A stretch of 64,000 bases of DNA from Trichopria drosophilae (GCA_030407085.1 CM059586.1:18060001-18124000); one strand, 5' to 3'. Positions 9,925 to 22,640 are shown, counted from the stretch's first letter. The notes: generated by a model from the sequence alone, not told the origin. Numbers and translations: made by a program.

Positions 9925-10525
9925 CCTTGCCTAACCTAACCTAAATATTACATCAAAACGTTTCATTAGAAAATAAAAAAAGAATTCTTTTGAATAGAAA
10001 CAATGACCTAACCTAACTTGACTTGATTTCGCTTCACCTCATCCAAACGTAACCTAACATACCCCCAGTTAACATAATCAAACCTAACCCAACCGACCCT
10101 GTCGCTGCCGAATGTATTCTAACCTAACCATTAATTGCTTCATATCATTTTTGTTTTCATTAAAGAACATTCATAAAATAAATTCTACATTTTTGGTTTG
10201 AAACATTTTCTCATACAATGTGTACTTTTCAAACTAAACGCAAAAAACTGATCATTCAGCTTTAGTGAATCTGATGGTTCATTCTTATTATCATATTCGT
10301 AATCGGTAGAAAAAATATCCGGTGCAAAGTTTTGTTCTAGTCTTTTGAAAGGTTTTCCTACAAAATTAGAACCTAACTTATCTAAACCCCACGTCATCTC
10401 GCGCGACCTAACTTATAGCCTAAAAAACCTAACGTACCCTAACGTAATCAATTGAACACAAACTCTTCATCACCACAAAAATAAGAGTTCGTTGGGATAT
10501 AAACAATTAACCTAACCTAACTTAA
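9925..10525. repeat. CCTAA-rich tract (telomere-like interstitial motif)
   Basis: Short clusters of CCTAACCTAA occur at about 9930-9944, 10006-10016, 10050, 10083, 10114-10125, 10371, 10405-10440 and 10509-10522, all on the same strand and separated by ordinary sequence. TTAGG is the common arthropod telomere repeat. Here the units are dispersed with spacing of tens of bases, so this is not a telomere array; it may come from a repeat that includes the motif. Confidence 0.6.
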
Positions 10526-13221
10526 TTCTTGATGGACAAGACAGTTACTTTTAGAACGCTTCAGCAGTTTGTTGGATAATATTATGTCCAAGAAAAAAAT
10601 GTGCACATAATGCATCGTACTCGGAAATATCTTCAGATATTGCTTTTCTATCTTTCAGATTCTGCCAAAAGAATTCGCTCAAAACTGGTTCTAAAAAAGA
10701 TACAGATGGTTCTTTAAACAAAATAGCAAATTTTTAACAGTTTTTTTTAAAATAAATTTGCATTTCACACCCAGAACTAGTAATACAGAGAACACAGAAA
10801 CGCAAAATATCGCGTTCAAACCTGTGGTATCAGCCACTTTTCAAAATTTCAAATGCCGTGGCTATTAATAAATGGGGCTCTAAATGCTGATTTTTTATAT
10901 TTTTTCTTTGTTAACCAACCGATAGATGTTGCTAAATCGACAATTATTCAATAACTCCATATTTAATACTGCATGTGCTCACAAATATTTTACTGTTTGG
11001 TTTTGCTCCGTTATTCCCTAATTGTATGCATCCATATAGGTTAGAGGTTAGGCAATGTCATGCATGGGTGTGTATGGGTCAATTACTTCCAATAAGTACA
11101 AGAAATTTCTAGCAGGATTTTCTTACACTGAATACATTACAGCGATTATTACAAAGCATAATCTCTTCCCTTACTACAAATAATTAGATATTACACTTTA
11201 CCATTTTAAATGAAAAGACCATAATTATGTTAACCATTAGTTTTCATGCAGTTAATTCTACTTATCTTATATTTTAAATTACTGACTTAAATAAATATAT
11301 ACTCTTTATGTAGTTCGAATGTCAATGAAATATTTGATAGCCCGAATTATGATGTTTGTGGTTATAATTGCAAAAAATTGACTGCGTCTAAATTAATTTA
11401 ATTTAAAGTCAAATTTTATTTTAATAAATTGTTTTTTTTTCGACCATACTGAAAATATCTTCAATTGCATTTTCTTCGTTTTGTCGGTGATTTATTTCGG
11501 AAGGATGGTAAAAAAGATCCGATTTCTATTAAATATCGTCTATTTTTCTTGAACGTTTGATGGTAATTTTAGTCCTGAAGAAGACCCACAGATGGTGGAA
11601 ACCTATCAAATTAAACGATTTAATAAAAATCGGATTTTTATTTTACTATTCTTCCGAAATAAATGAACGACAAATCGAAGAAAGTGCAAGTGAAGAAATT
11701 TTATTATTTTTTAATGAGCTCAATACTCACTTGCTTATAGAATAGATTTTAATGCACTCATGCAAGTCATTTTCGTCACTTTTAGTTCAAATTGTTTTTA
11801 ACTGACCTCTTCATAGCCAACAGGTGGATCATTGAACTACCAATCGTTTCAATGCATTGCTGCATTCTTGGACACGCGAAGACATCATCTACAAACGATT
11901 CACTCAAATAAAGTAGAAATCATTTGATGACATTTCATTTTTTTAATTGACAACGAACAAAATCATTTTGACATTTGGAATTTTTTGAAAATCATGACAT
12001 GTAAATCAATATCTACCTCCAATTGAAAAATGCATCTCTATTGTCGATTTTTATCAACAGTGTAAGATTTTTCGAGTTTCACTATTTAAATATACAGAAT
12101 TAAATAAAAAATTAGTGGTAATTTCGACACTTATTTTGAGCGTTCATACCTTTATTAATTAAAATTCACATGGAATGATTAATAAATTAATGAAAATAAT
12201 GAAAGCAAATTTTTCATTTAATTCTGATATATGATTAACGATACAACAATAAATTTAAAATCGCATGACCGGTATCGAAGCTTGAATAAACATGATATAC
12301 AGGATCAGTGTAGAACTTTTCATGCAAACTGGGAAGGCTCTTTTATGTTACGGGTATTCAATCTGCCAAAGACACCTGCCGAAGAGTAATGCAATGCTTA
12401 TTGTTTATCAGCAATTCGGTCACGATTTTTAGTTCACATATTCGACGAGAGTTATTCGCATTTCGATCACGCGCAGCCTGGATTTAGAAACGTCGGACAT
12501 CCGTAGAATTTATATGAGCAAAGCCTGACACGTCGCTAAACTCCGGCCAAAGCTTTCACACAAAGACTTATTTTTAGAGAACCGAACGCGAGGGCTATTT
12601 TCAAACGGAATTCGCCAAGTTGAACGTAATAGCCTGCTCATATGTGTTTAGCGTTTTACACGGCTATGGCAGATTCGAAACGCCAATGCGGAAACTGTTT
12701 TCACTATACTTTTCCAACAATATCATTTTGGTTTCCATTAAAATCTTCGTCAGGAGTTGGAAGTAGTGCAACGTTCAGTTTTGTTCTATTCCCTTTGTAA
12801 ATCTTTTTGTTTTGGAGAGCGGGTGAAAAATCGAACTAATTTTTCACTTGAAGGGTCCTCAAAATCGTTGACAATAATACAGGTGCCGGCAACAAGGATA
12901 GAACGACGATGACGACGATAATGACAAGGATGACAGAACGTTGAAGAAAGGATTTTTGAAGAATTTAAATGATGAGAAAGAGGTTATGTCAACAAATTTT
13001 AGTCTATACTGAGCATGTCCCCGTCGGTAGTTTTGTAATGAAATGAATGAGGTTATGTTAACAAATTAGTCGATAACTCAACTTATATGACAATGACAAA
13101 TGACGGGAGACATTTTTATAGTCACTTTAAGATGGTTTTGAAGCATTTTTCAAGATTTTCCAGTCGCATTCTGCAGTTATTGTAATGAAACACATGGAGA
13201 CTTTGGATCAATTTAAGACTA
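10526..13221. other. Non-coding tract with one CpG-elevated island (12340-12720)
   Basis: No gene is seen. The island at about 12340-12720 is visibly richer in G, C and CpG than its flanks and contains E-box-like CACCTG (12370) and several non-repetitive palindromes. It could be cis-regulatory DNA; this is inferred from composition only. A fourth CTGAAGA ... GAAAC motif lies at 11575-11602. Near 12905-12945 is a purine-rich (GACGATGA) imperfect repeat. Confidence 0.4.
11575..11602 (+). other. Degenerate hammerhead-core-like motif
   Basis: CTGAAGA at 11575-11581, then GACCC ... GATGGTG, then GAAAC at 11598-11602. The helix is weaker than in the other three copies. A small open frame (11557-11745) runs over it but has no recognisable domain. 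Confidence 0.25.
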
Positions 13222-13488
13222 CATTGGCCCCATCCTAAGTTATACAGTCAGTTATTTCAAAATGGCCAATGATTGTCCAAAGTTATAGCCCCTCACTATA
13301 CCCACTTTAGTAACTTTGTTTATATTCTTGCAATGTGTGCTTCTGTGTGAGTGTCGAAGCGAGTGTGGCTCAGCGAAACAATATGATGGGGAAGGAGAGG
13401 AAGAGAGTGGTATAACTTTGGGCAAAGTAAACATTTATCTTAAGATAGACATATACCTTGGGCCGTATAACTTAGGGCGGGGATTGAT
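13222..13488. mobile_element. Foldback/TIR element with CCTAAGTTATAC ends
   Basis: CCCCATCCTAAGTTATACAG (from about 13228) is opposed to GTATAACTTAGGGCGGGG (to about 13484). Inside, CCAAAGTTATAG near 13277 is opposed to GTATAACTTTGGGC near 13410, so the inversion continues inward. Related phrases (TTAAGTTATGGACC, CCAAAGTTATAC) occur at about 55850-55910. Overlapping open frames on both strands here (13252-13434 and 13316-13540) are symmetric by-products of the palindrome. Confidence 0.55.
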
Positions 13489-13532
13489 ATACTCTACATT
13501 TATCAAACTTACAAATGTCTTTTTAACACTTC

Positions 13533-13725
13533 GGGAGTAGAACTCGATTTTGCGCCCTGCAGTGAAATAATCTGACGCAAATTATTGAGCCTCATGGCCA
13601 TCGTATTAAAAAGATATCATATGAAACATGGACGAAATATCAATCTTCGACGAGTGCGAAATTCGTCGAACGAGCGAAGCGAGTATAATTGTGCCCTCGT
13701 TACTTAATATACGCACTATTTTTAT
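13533..13725 (+). repeat. GGGCGCAAAAT-family repeat, copy b
   Basis: It opens with GGAGTAGAACTCGATTTTGC then GCCCTGC and ends near TAATTGTGCCCTCGTTA. The same beginning and end occur in copy c at 25671-25805. Internally, TTCGACGA and TTCGTCGAA (13647-13672) form a small hairpin. Unknown element class. Confidence 0.55.
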
Positions 13726-14984
13726 GTTTTCAAAATTACGTATATTTTATCTTTTCGTATTAAGGTATATTATTTCATTTCAAGGAATTGGATACTAAAA
13801 TTAAAATATATTAAAATTATGATTATAATTTTTAAACAAGCAGGCATTAAATGGATCAACGATAAACTATGCAATTATTATTAAAACAATTGGGCTTAAG
13901 GTACTTATGGGTTTTGAATATTTAGTAGCGATATATTAATGTCTGTGAAAACTAATCCACTCCCTAAATCGTTATTATCTGTTTTCCTCGAGATTACCAT
14001 TAATTATCTTGGATGTTCTCGCGAGAATCCAACCTCCATACTCAAAGCGGATTCGAAATATCTTTTCTCCGAAACCAATAGAAGTTGTATAATATATTAC
14101 GAAAGTAATTTTCCACCTCTAGGAAATACGACAATAAAGGATGAGCAGATATATTGAAGTTAGTGAAATCTTGCGTGAAAGAATTTTATTTATTCTTACT
14201 ATATTACTTTTTTTTATTTTTGGAAGTTCCAATATAGTAATTTCGTCTGTTTGTACAATGAATGATATTTTAAACACTCGAAGTCAAGATTAAGAATCCT
14301 ACTCTATTTCGTTCCTACTAAGCAATTTCACGTATACATTTTAGTAGTGATTTATAGCTATTTTTGGTCTATTAAGTGGGCACTTTGAAAAAGCGTTCGG
14401 TATTTCATAGATCTGAAGTGTTTGTGTTGAATTAAAACATTTGCCACAACGTCATAAAATTTGTGATTTGTACCTTATTTTTGTAGACTAATTCATGTAT
14501 ACATAACAGAGCATAAGCTGACTTTATTAATATTCAACAATTATCACTTTAAAGCAACAGAAAATCTTGAATGAAATTGAATAACAAAAATAAAACTGTA
14601 GTCTAAATAAAGTTATAATATTTACTTTTGAAAATAAACCCATAACAATAATAGTAGATGAACGAAGATGTCGCGAAAATTCAAAAGTAGCAATGGTAAT
14701 TTATTTATTCATTTATTATTTAACGGGTGGAATTGCCTTTTTACTACTACATTGTTGCCATATAATTAATCGAAAGATTTGCGACAGTTGCATATCGACT
14801 TAAGAAGATGGCGCCATGCTTCACATTCGTGTATGAATTGTAGGAACTGCAGAAACCTATACCAAGTACAGCAGCGGTCATGAGTCGATTTCCGCCAGAT
14901 AAACAATATTTTCGAAACGTAAACAAATAACGTGGCTTGTGTTACCAACAGCGAGCTCCTGCTTGAAAAAGAAATCGAAAAATT
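13726..14984. other. AT-rich non-coding tract, nothing recognised
   Basis: Short open frames at 13939-14157 and on the minus strand at 14766-14990 show no domain. No repeat or RNA gene identified. Confidence 0.55.
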
Positions 14985-15013
14985 GCTCACCGGACGGGGA
15001 TCGAAACCACGTA
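14985..15013 (-). other. Possible tRNA T-arm-like fragment
   Basis: On the minus strand the sequence reads CGTGGTTTCGATCCCCGTCC, which resembles a tRNA T arm (B-box GGTTCGATCCC with one extra T). No D arm or cloverleaf was found. It may be a fragment of the tRNA-derived family at 15359-15432; evidence is weak. Confidence 0.25.
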
Positions 15014-15358
15014 ATGATTGTTTATTATTTTTTCAAAATGATTTTTTGTAAATTAATTATTGTAATAGTTATTAAAAGAGATCCATCATTATATCATAAC
15101 TGTTAATATAGTCATAGTTCTAGTCACTATCTGAGATATTACTGGCAATGGTACTTCTACGCAATAAAGTCATTCTAAACTTCAAGATAGCAAGGTATAA
15201 TATCAAGTCAGACCTAAAAACCATCTAAAGGAGGTCCTAATTTTAAGACAATCCAGGACCAAAATTAGACGAGTTTAAAACCAAAAATAGATCTTAATCC
15301 AATTAAGATTTTATCATTTTTGTATTGCATTAAAAAAAACAATAAACAATTAAAAAAA

Positions 15359-15432
15359 AAGGGCCACAAGGCAGAATCGAACCGCAAACCGTTTCGTAAT
15401 AATCTGCGCCTCTAACCACTTGGCCACGCTTC
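15359..15432 (-). repeat. tRNA-derived sequence (tRNA pseudogene or SINE head)
   Basis: On the minus strand an A-box-like TGGCCAAGTGG (complement of 15417-15427), then TTAGAGGCGCAG, then a B-box GGTTCGATTCT (complement of about 15373-15383). The order and spacing are those of a tRNA D arm, anticodon arm and T arm. The two acceptor strands do not pair and the T stem has a mismatch, so this is not a functional tRNA gene. A run of nine T follows at once on that strand, as at an RNA polymerase III terminator. Confidence 0.55.
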
Positions 15433-15433
15433 A

Positions 15434-18400
15434 TGTTGATGTCGATTACAAATGAAAATTAATATTCAGTACCATGATTCGATGTTAACATTTTTTTATG
15501 TCTAGTGTTTTAACAAATTACATGTTTAAATAGATTAAAAATATGATTTAAAATGATACTGCTGGTAACGAGAGAGGTTAGAAAAGTAAAGCAAATGTTC
15601 GGACAGAAAATTTAAGGTGATATTTAGATTTCATTCATTTTACAAAATAAGGACCCAGCTGACATGATGGGAACAAGATTGGATCAATATTTGATAAGAA
15701 TCAGATAAAAACTTTTAGATCTGATTCTTTTTGGTTTAATTTTGATCTAAAATGAAAAAATTACTTATCACAAGCGACATTGATAAACTAAAATAAAATT
15801 GATAAAGTTATCTGCACATAATATTTTATACTTGCCGGGATACTTTTCATTTATTTTCTCTTTGACAGAACTCAAAAGCTTGCATACGATTCATATTATT
15901 GTGTTTACAAGCATTGTAATTATTATAACGTGATTAGTATTTGCCAGTTATTTATATTAATTAATACAGTACTGTTTACCCTCTTTAAGCTAAGTTACTC
16001 TAAATTATTGCAATTAATCTGAACAAGTACCCAGACAGTTATTGAAAAAGGCACATTTAAGCTATGCCATAATTCAATTAATTAACTATTATCTGCATAA
16101 AATCTCTTCGAGTAAATTGTCCCATTGAAAACATTTCTTTTTTTATTGTATTGTAAATTTGAAAGTTCAAAATGTATATGTTCAAAATACCCAAATACGA
16201 GTACAAGATGATTCGCAGAAAAATAACGAGAGGCTTTTATACATATACCAGAGACGATTATATGTCAGAATTTAAATCTTGCAGAGAGAGTAATCCGCTT
16301 TTCCTTTTTTCTCCACCATTGGTTGCCTTTTAAAGGCACGGACTTTGTCCTCACTTTGGATGTTTACGATGGACAGATAAATTACGTTCTGTAAACAAAT
16401 ATTTATATTACAATTTTAAAGGTTTGTGCTATTATTTTTACTAACTACTAGAAGACAAATAAAAGTATTTATTGTACATTGCATAATTTGTTATTGTTTT
16501 TTATTAGTATGGGTGTGCGTTAGTAAAGAAAATATGTGTAATTTTCATTTATATGTATATTATGTTTTATTTTAATAGTAATTTGCCACAATTTTATTTG
16601 TAAATGTATACTCTTTTTATAACTGTCATTAGCAAACTACATTTCTGTCATTATTTCTTGCAATAGCACTGACTTAATCTTCTAAACTTAAGATATCCAT
16701 TTTTTCTGTGGTCGTTCAGTAAATCCTTTTTGACCTTTGTATTACATATATTTATATTTTTTTTTAATCAGTTTTAGTTGAAATTTCAAATTTTTGTCGT
16801 TCTATTATTATGTATGTTTAAATCCAATTAAATTATATAATTTTTATGCTTTATATTTTTAAAGCAGAGAGTTTATTCAATAAATAAAATTAAATGTATA
16901 ACGCTACATCCTATAATAATTCACTATCCAATATTGAAAATGGAATGTCAAAATTTACGACAACGGCAAGGTTCCGCTTGATTTACGAACATATTTCGGC
17001 TATGAAAACTGACTCGCAGGAATAGCAGTAGTGTTTTAAGTAATGGAAACAAACCTATTTCACTATTTAAAAATAAGAAATACATAGTGTTCCTTTATGA
17101 TATAATAACTTTTAATTTTCTCATGGAAAACAATAACTTCTTATTTTATCTGCGTCTATATATATTTTCACTTTTCAAAATTCATAAACTTCGGAATCGG
17201 TCGTTTAGCTAATATACTAATAGTTTTTATTAGTCATATTCTCTGAATATAAATTACAGTGAGAAACTTTTATTTTCGAAAATTGCAAAAGCATTTTCAA
17301 GTTAGGGATAACCAAGAGTTTTTTTGGTACTATAAATTGTAATTTTACAAACCAATATAGAAGAAGACACAAAAGCCGGACTATATAACCGTGGTTATCT
17401 CCGAATTGAAAATATATTCTTATTTCTAAATAAAGAACTTTTAAACGCTGCCAACAATGTAGTTACTCACGCTGTCACTAGTGGTCAAAGTGACCCATAA
17501 AGAAGTCAGTTTCACACGCTGAATCCTACAAAAAGTTTAAATATAGTTGATTACACTAACCAGTAGAATTTTATGTTTTGTTTATGTTTAATAAGCATAG
17601 TAATCATTCCCCAAATATTTTTTGAAAATTATGACTTTCCTATCACGTCGTATTTTCAAGAAGTTAGGTTAAACGCGACAAAATTAGTGGTTTTGGTCAT
17701 ACTTTGTTTTAGTATTGTGTTTTTCGTTCCAAGGGCGTAAAATAGAGTTTTACAATAGTAAGACGAACAATATTTTTCGCCTAAGAGGGAGTAAAATTTA
17801 TGCCTTGAATTTGAAACTGGGGTAGGTAGGAAACTCTTATATCTCCGTCATGTAATTGTCGAGGACGTAAAAACCGATTTTACGCCCGGGAGGCCGAACA
17901 ATTTTTTTCGATCCATTACACGGAAAAAATGTCACTTTTACAAATAATTACATTGAAAAATCCCTATCTACTACATGGGCCATGAAATAGACATTTTACG
18001 ACTCCTGAACGGAAAAGAGAATTTTTTTTACAATCGGAGTATCATTTCCGAAGTTTTTTTCATACTAAAAAAGATAAAGCAGCCAGAATTTCCCCCTATG
18101 TGACATTGAAAAGAGAGAGATTAAATATGAGAAAACTTTAGTTTTGAGTGTATTTTGCATACTTTGGGAGCAAATCAAATATCATTTAATCACGTTATTT
18201 GTTTACGGAATGTGTTACGTGGATGCGATTTTTACATTCGTCTTTGCTAGTTTTCTTAAAAAAATAAATCGAGAAATATCCAACAATGCTAGTTGTTACA
18301 AATGTAATCGCACTTTTCTCGAAAATGTAACTTGATACGAAAATTCTGACACCACCTTTTTTTAACTATGAGGAGATAGTTGGTGCAACAAAATTATAGT

Positions 18401-20009
18401 AAAATCGACTATGGGAGTGGTAAATTTAATTATTTTTAATAGTAGTTTTAACTATATTTTTTAAACTATGTGATATAGTCAATTTAACTGAGGAATTTTT
18501 CTAGAAGTGTACCTTCATTTTCTGATGCATTGAAATAAAATTAAAACTGCAGATTTTTTGTAATAATGTCAATTTCTTTTAGTATTTATAATTTTCCTAA
18601 TGCCAGAGATGAACGAATATTCACATGACTAATTTATTTAGTAATTTATATTTACTTATAATATTATCTATACAAAATGTAGATTGAAAATGTTAAATAT
18701 ATACGAATTTATTGTTCCAAGCGGACCATAATTTCTTTAAAATATTTCAGTGTCGCTCACAAAACTACTTCAGCTATTCTAGATCAACCCAACGTAATGT
18801 AGCCTATCTGTTCAGCGATGCTTCTTCCTCGTAAATAGGCGTAGGCGCGTAGTTTATGGAGGCCACGTTAATGACTACAGTACAGAGATAGAGGAAGAAA
18901 ATGTATTGTTTTGCCCAACGTAACAGGCATTTATTTATTTTTCCGCCCGCTTCCTAGATTACGGATTGGGGGCTGATACTAATTGTAAGTTTCCTTCTTA
19001 TTCTTTTTTCCCATTTAACAGATGTTGTATCGGTGTAATCGTTAAGTTCCTTTTCCAGTATTGTAAAAAAAAAACTTGTATTGATATTTTATAAATTTTT
19101 AAAAATCTACATCCGTAATATACTAATTATACCGGGAATAAAAATGAGACCATGAGTAAGTGGATTATGTATTATGACTGGAGAGAAGATGACATAATCC
19201 ATAAGTCCTAAAATGAATTTCACTGGTTTTAATCGCTTCATCTAAATATAGGTAAATGATTAGACCTTGGGGCCGATTTAGCTGTCCTTAGTGTACTGTA
19301 ATCGAGGCGCAAAACTCCATTTTATGCCCGCTATACAAAACTAACCATTTCGGAAACACCAAAAAAATGCTTACCATTTTTAGCAGAAAATATCGACTTG
19401 AACTCTAGGAAGATATGTTTAAAAGTCACAGATTTTCATATGGAAGAATCGAAAAATGTAAAGCAAATGACTTTCGACGGATGATCCTGGAGGAAATCCG
19501 AAAAATGCTTTTTGCTCAACTATTGGCCGTTTTTCTTTGGTAGCTGTCAGACTATTGTTATGTAGCAGAGTTTAAAAATGCCATACAGAAATTCGAAAAT
19601 GAATTAAAAATTTCGGCATGATCCATATTCTTCAATGATTTCCATCTTTTAGAAAAAAATTGTCATGAAATTATCTTACATAGTTGAATGGTTAAAATCA
19701 ATTTTTTAAGGAAAGTGAACATAGTTTATATAGTTTTCACCCGACTTTTATTGATATATACGAATGATTCGGCAATTTTTGAAGGTTTACACATGTCGCA
19801 TTCCATATAATGTTTCGTAAATCTTAGTAAATATTGACCTAGTCGTGTTTAAGCAAGATATTCATTAACTATAAACAAATTTTGTTGACTCAAACCAATT
19901 TGTTTTCTAAATGTAGGTGTCAATTTTCAAAATGCAAATACATACCCAGTTAATTTTTGTATCCCAAGATTCCATGTCGCGAGTAATGTCGACTGTTAAT
20001 TAATCTCAT
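15434..20009. other. AT-rich non-coding tract with scattered minor repeats
   Basis: No gene is seen. Diverged GGGCGTAAAAT/ATTTTACGCCC fragments lie at about 17730-17900 and at 19296-19345 (GAGGCGCAAAACTCCATTTT). The interval 18340-18500 has several inverted ACTAT/ATAGT phrases (TAACTATGAGGAGATAGTTG). TGGATTATGT (19160) opposes ACATAATCCA (19192). The rest appears unique. Confidence 0.45.
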
Positions 20010-20570
20010 TATCATTTTGCAAACAGAACCTCGCCTAGTTTCCTCGCGAAATCCACATAAGGCAGTCATAAATTCGCGGGAGGTGGTTTCTGCAGTTTCT
20101 GATTCCCTCTTTGCGAAAGTTACAACCAATTACCCAGAATCAATAGGGTCATTAATAACGTTCTGTGAATTCCGCCCATGCAAAAGTGGAATTTAAAAAA
20201 TAGGCATTGGAGGAGAGAATCTCATTGGCGATTAACGCTTTGTCGATCTGGATCCCATATCCGGAAAATCGAGGCCGTACGAAACGACGCGAGGGCCGTT
20301 CTGAATATGCATATAACATACACACATATACAACCAAGGTACGTTCTTGGGTGTTGAGGTATGTATGAATTTGTACACATGTATATATGTACATATGGAG
20401 CATACGTTTATGCGAATGCTTTCCAGCGTAAGCAGATGCGCGTTTCCGCAACCCGGTCGAACAACTTCCTGCAACACCTGTGACCTTCCAACTTGAATTG
20501 GAATTTATAGACTTGGCGAGGCATGCAGTGGCAGGAAGTGGCATTCCGAATTCTGGATCTGCAGAAATGG
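20010..20570. promoter_or_regulatory. GC/CpG-elevated unique island (candidate regulatory)
   Basis: This block is clearly less AT-rich than its flanks and has many CpGs, plus a CA/TA-rich stretch at about 20310-20400. Two overlapping minus-strand open frames (20152-20544, 130 codons; 20232-20477, 81 codons) exist because GC-rich sequence has fewer stops; neither shows a domain, and the CA/TA stretch gives Y/T/C/I-rich low-complexity protein. A regulatory or conserved non-coding role is a guess from composition. Confidence 0.25.
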
Positions 20571-20900
20571 GTTGCTTTAATTTTGATTTGGTAGGCTCAT
20601 CTAAGAGAAAATTTGTATTTTAGAAAAAATGCTCAAACGTCTGGTTTAAGAAGGATATACTCATAAAGTGCAGATATTTCCTACAGTTTTCTGAAAAACA
20701 CATGCGATTGTCAAACATAAGCATTTATATAATTAAAATGTATGTTGTTATGAAAAACTGGTCTGTTTTACTATCTCAGATAGTTATATACGGTACCGAT
20801 ATTTATATATCTATATTTATTATCTTTAGATAGTAACATCTGCAAAGTGTACATTTTACTAAATACTGAGAAGAACCATTTTAATTATTACCCATAAAGC

Positions 20901-21013
20901 ACAACCCGTCCCGATATGTTCTGAGGAGCTTCTGAGGACGTCCAAATCTCCGCTTTTGGTCCTCGGTTTTCCTCATGAGCTCCTGAGGTCATCCTGAGAC
21001 GGGCTTAGGTTGT
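20901..21013. mobile_element. Short palindromic MITE-like element
   Basis: ACAACCCGTC at the left (20901-20910) opposes GACGGGCTTAGGTTGT at the right (20998-21013). The inner GGAGCTTCTGAGGA opposes TCCTCATGAGCTCC. Nearly the whole 113 bp folds on itself around TCCAAATCTCCGCTTTTGG. No target duplication could be fixed. Confidence 0.55.
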
Positions 21014-21120
21014 TTATCTGCTGTCATTAATGGACAAACTAAGCAAGGTCGATAAAACTTATTATAAAAATGTATTCTTACTAACTTGTGCTGATATAAT
21101 GAAATACAAGTACAAAACTA

Positions 21121-21440
21121 GGCTGTCAAAAAACAGACATTAAAAAAACCAGACATTTCAAAATGTAGATATTCTGAAAATGTAATTAATGATTGAATTC
21201 TAAATGTGTTTAATAAATAATCCGGGGGTTAAACTGATGTAACTTTCATGTGACTTAAACAATTAATCCCTCGCTCAAATATTTTGTCCTTGAAATGACC
21301 TTCCAATGAGACCTCAAGGACGACGACCCGATATCATTTTTTTATGTCATGAACGCACTAATCGGAGATGTCTGATTTTGAAATGTCTGATTTTTGAATG
21401 TCGGGTTTTTGAAGTGTCTATGTTGTGATTTGTCGGGATT
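21121..21440. repeat. GTCTGATTTTGAA foldback repeat
   Basis: CAGACATT and CCAGACATTTCAAAATG units at 21132-21166 oppose TGTCTGATTTTGAAATGTCTG and TGTCGGGTTTTTGAAGTGTC at 21369-21420. It has the same build as the GTCGG foldback at 9438-9595: short diverged units in opposite orientation around a spacer. Confidence 0.5.
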
Positions 21441-22570
21441 TTGAGGTGTACCTAGAAGGTCTACAGATTTAGTCAAAGATTCCCTTTTTTTTGTAACATT
21501 CGTGATTATTCATTGATATCATGTTTCCAAAATTGATAAAGTAGTGTTGATGAACTTAATGATGAAAAAATACGGACGAATTGAATATTATTAATCAAAA
21601 TTGATGTATCAACCATAAAACTTATTACACAAACTTAAAGTAAAAAAAAACACAGTTATAATAAGTTCACATGAAATTATTGCCACATTTTATTATTACT
21701 TGGTATGACGTTAAAATTAATGACACAGTATTTACATTACATTAAAAATAAAAAAAAAAAACAGTTTTACCAAAGAAGACGAAATAAATACTTGGACAAC
21801 AGTAGACGGGGACAATGAGTATGATTTATTACTCTCCGTGGAAAATGAGTTCGTGATACGTCTAATTACAATATTATGAATTATGTGTGGTAATCATAAA
21901 GCTGTTTTCGACGCGAGGTAACATTTAAGACAAAAAAAAGAAAAGACCACAAAAGAGAACGAGATGTAAATATTAAATCATTGTGTTGTTGCCGGAGGGC
22001 GACATAAGGTTGCCAGTACATAAGTCAGTTCATTACTTGGAACTGTTTTGCTGAAGGCATACAGAAGAGTTCCTTGACTTATGTTCAACTCCACCAATGC
22101 ATATATATACTTTCTTGACTCTCGTACCTGTAATAGTATATAATTAAATCCATGTCTTATTGAATATATTTTTCAAATTATTATAATAGGTATTTGTTGT
22201 AGTGATGTGTTTAAAACTGCTTTTGGAAGAATAACATTACGTAAGTTACTGCGACTATATTTTATATAATATTAATGCTTCCTATTGACAAGGAGGCATA
22301 AAAGGAAATATTTAAAGAATTTTCTAAACCGTAATTTTTGTGTGTAAATGTAAGATTCTGGTGCCTACTTATAGATATAAAATATCTGTAACATCTTATC
22401 GAATTGAAAGGTTCACTAACCCCCAAAGAACATTTGTTTAGACATTGTTGTGCTGTGCATACTTATTCATTTTCAAGAATTAATTTCGAGCTGTAATTAA
22501 ATTTGTAATAAATGCATATTAAGGCATTATAATGCATCATTGTAGCAGCGTTAAAAAAAAAACAATAAAA
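21441..22570. other. AT-rich non-coding tract, nothing recognised
   Basis: Unique-looking AT-rich sequence with A-runs and short AT repeats; no gene, RNA or structured repeat identified. Confidence 0.55.
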
Positions 22571-22640
22571 AATTGAATCAAGGTGGATTCGAACCTGGGA
22601 CCGAAACGCACAAATACAACTGAGCACAGTACATTAGTAT
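22571..22640 (-). repeat. tRNA-derived sequence, degenerate
   Basis: Minus strand: GTGCTCAGTTG (A-box/D-arm-like, complement of about 22617-22627), then GGTCCCAGGTTCGAATCCACC (T arm with B-box GGTTCGAATCC, complement of 22582-22602). The anticodon region is too short for a cloverleaf. On that strand the T-rich stretch TTTTTTATTG with a further T-run follows, as in the 15359-15432 copy. Likely a SINE head or tRNA relic. Confidence 0.5.

Noticed and set aside
9925..10525. True telomere array
   Set aside because: Units are dispersed with tens of bases between them and no long tandem TTAGG run is present.
15359..15432. Functional tRNA gene
   Set aside because: Acceptor strands do not pair and the T stem has a mismatch; only the promoter-like boxes are kept.
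20152..20544. 130-codon minus-strand open frame, longest in the window
   Set aside because: It lies in a GC-elevated block where stops are rare, spans a CA/TA-rich stretch, overlaps another frame, and shows no domain.
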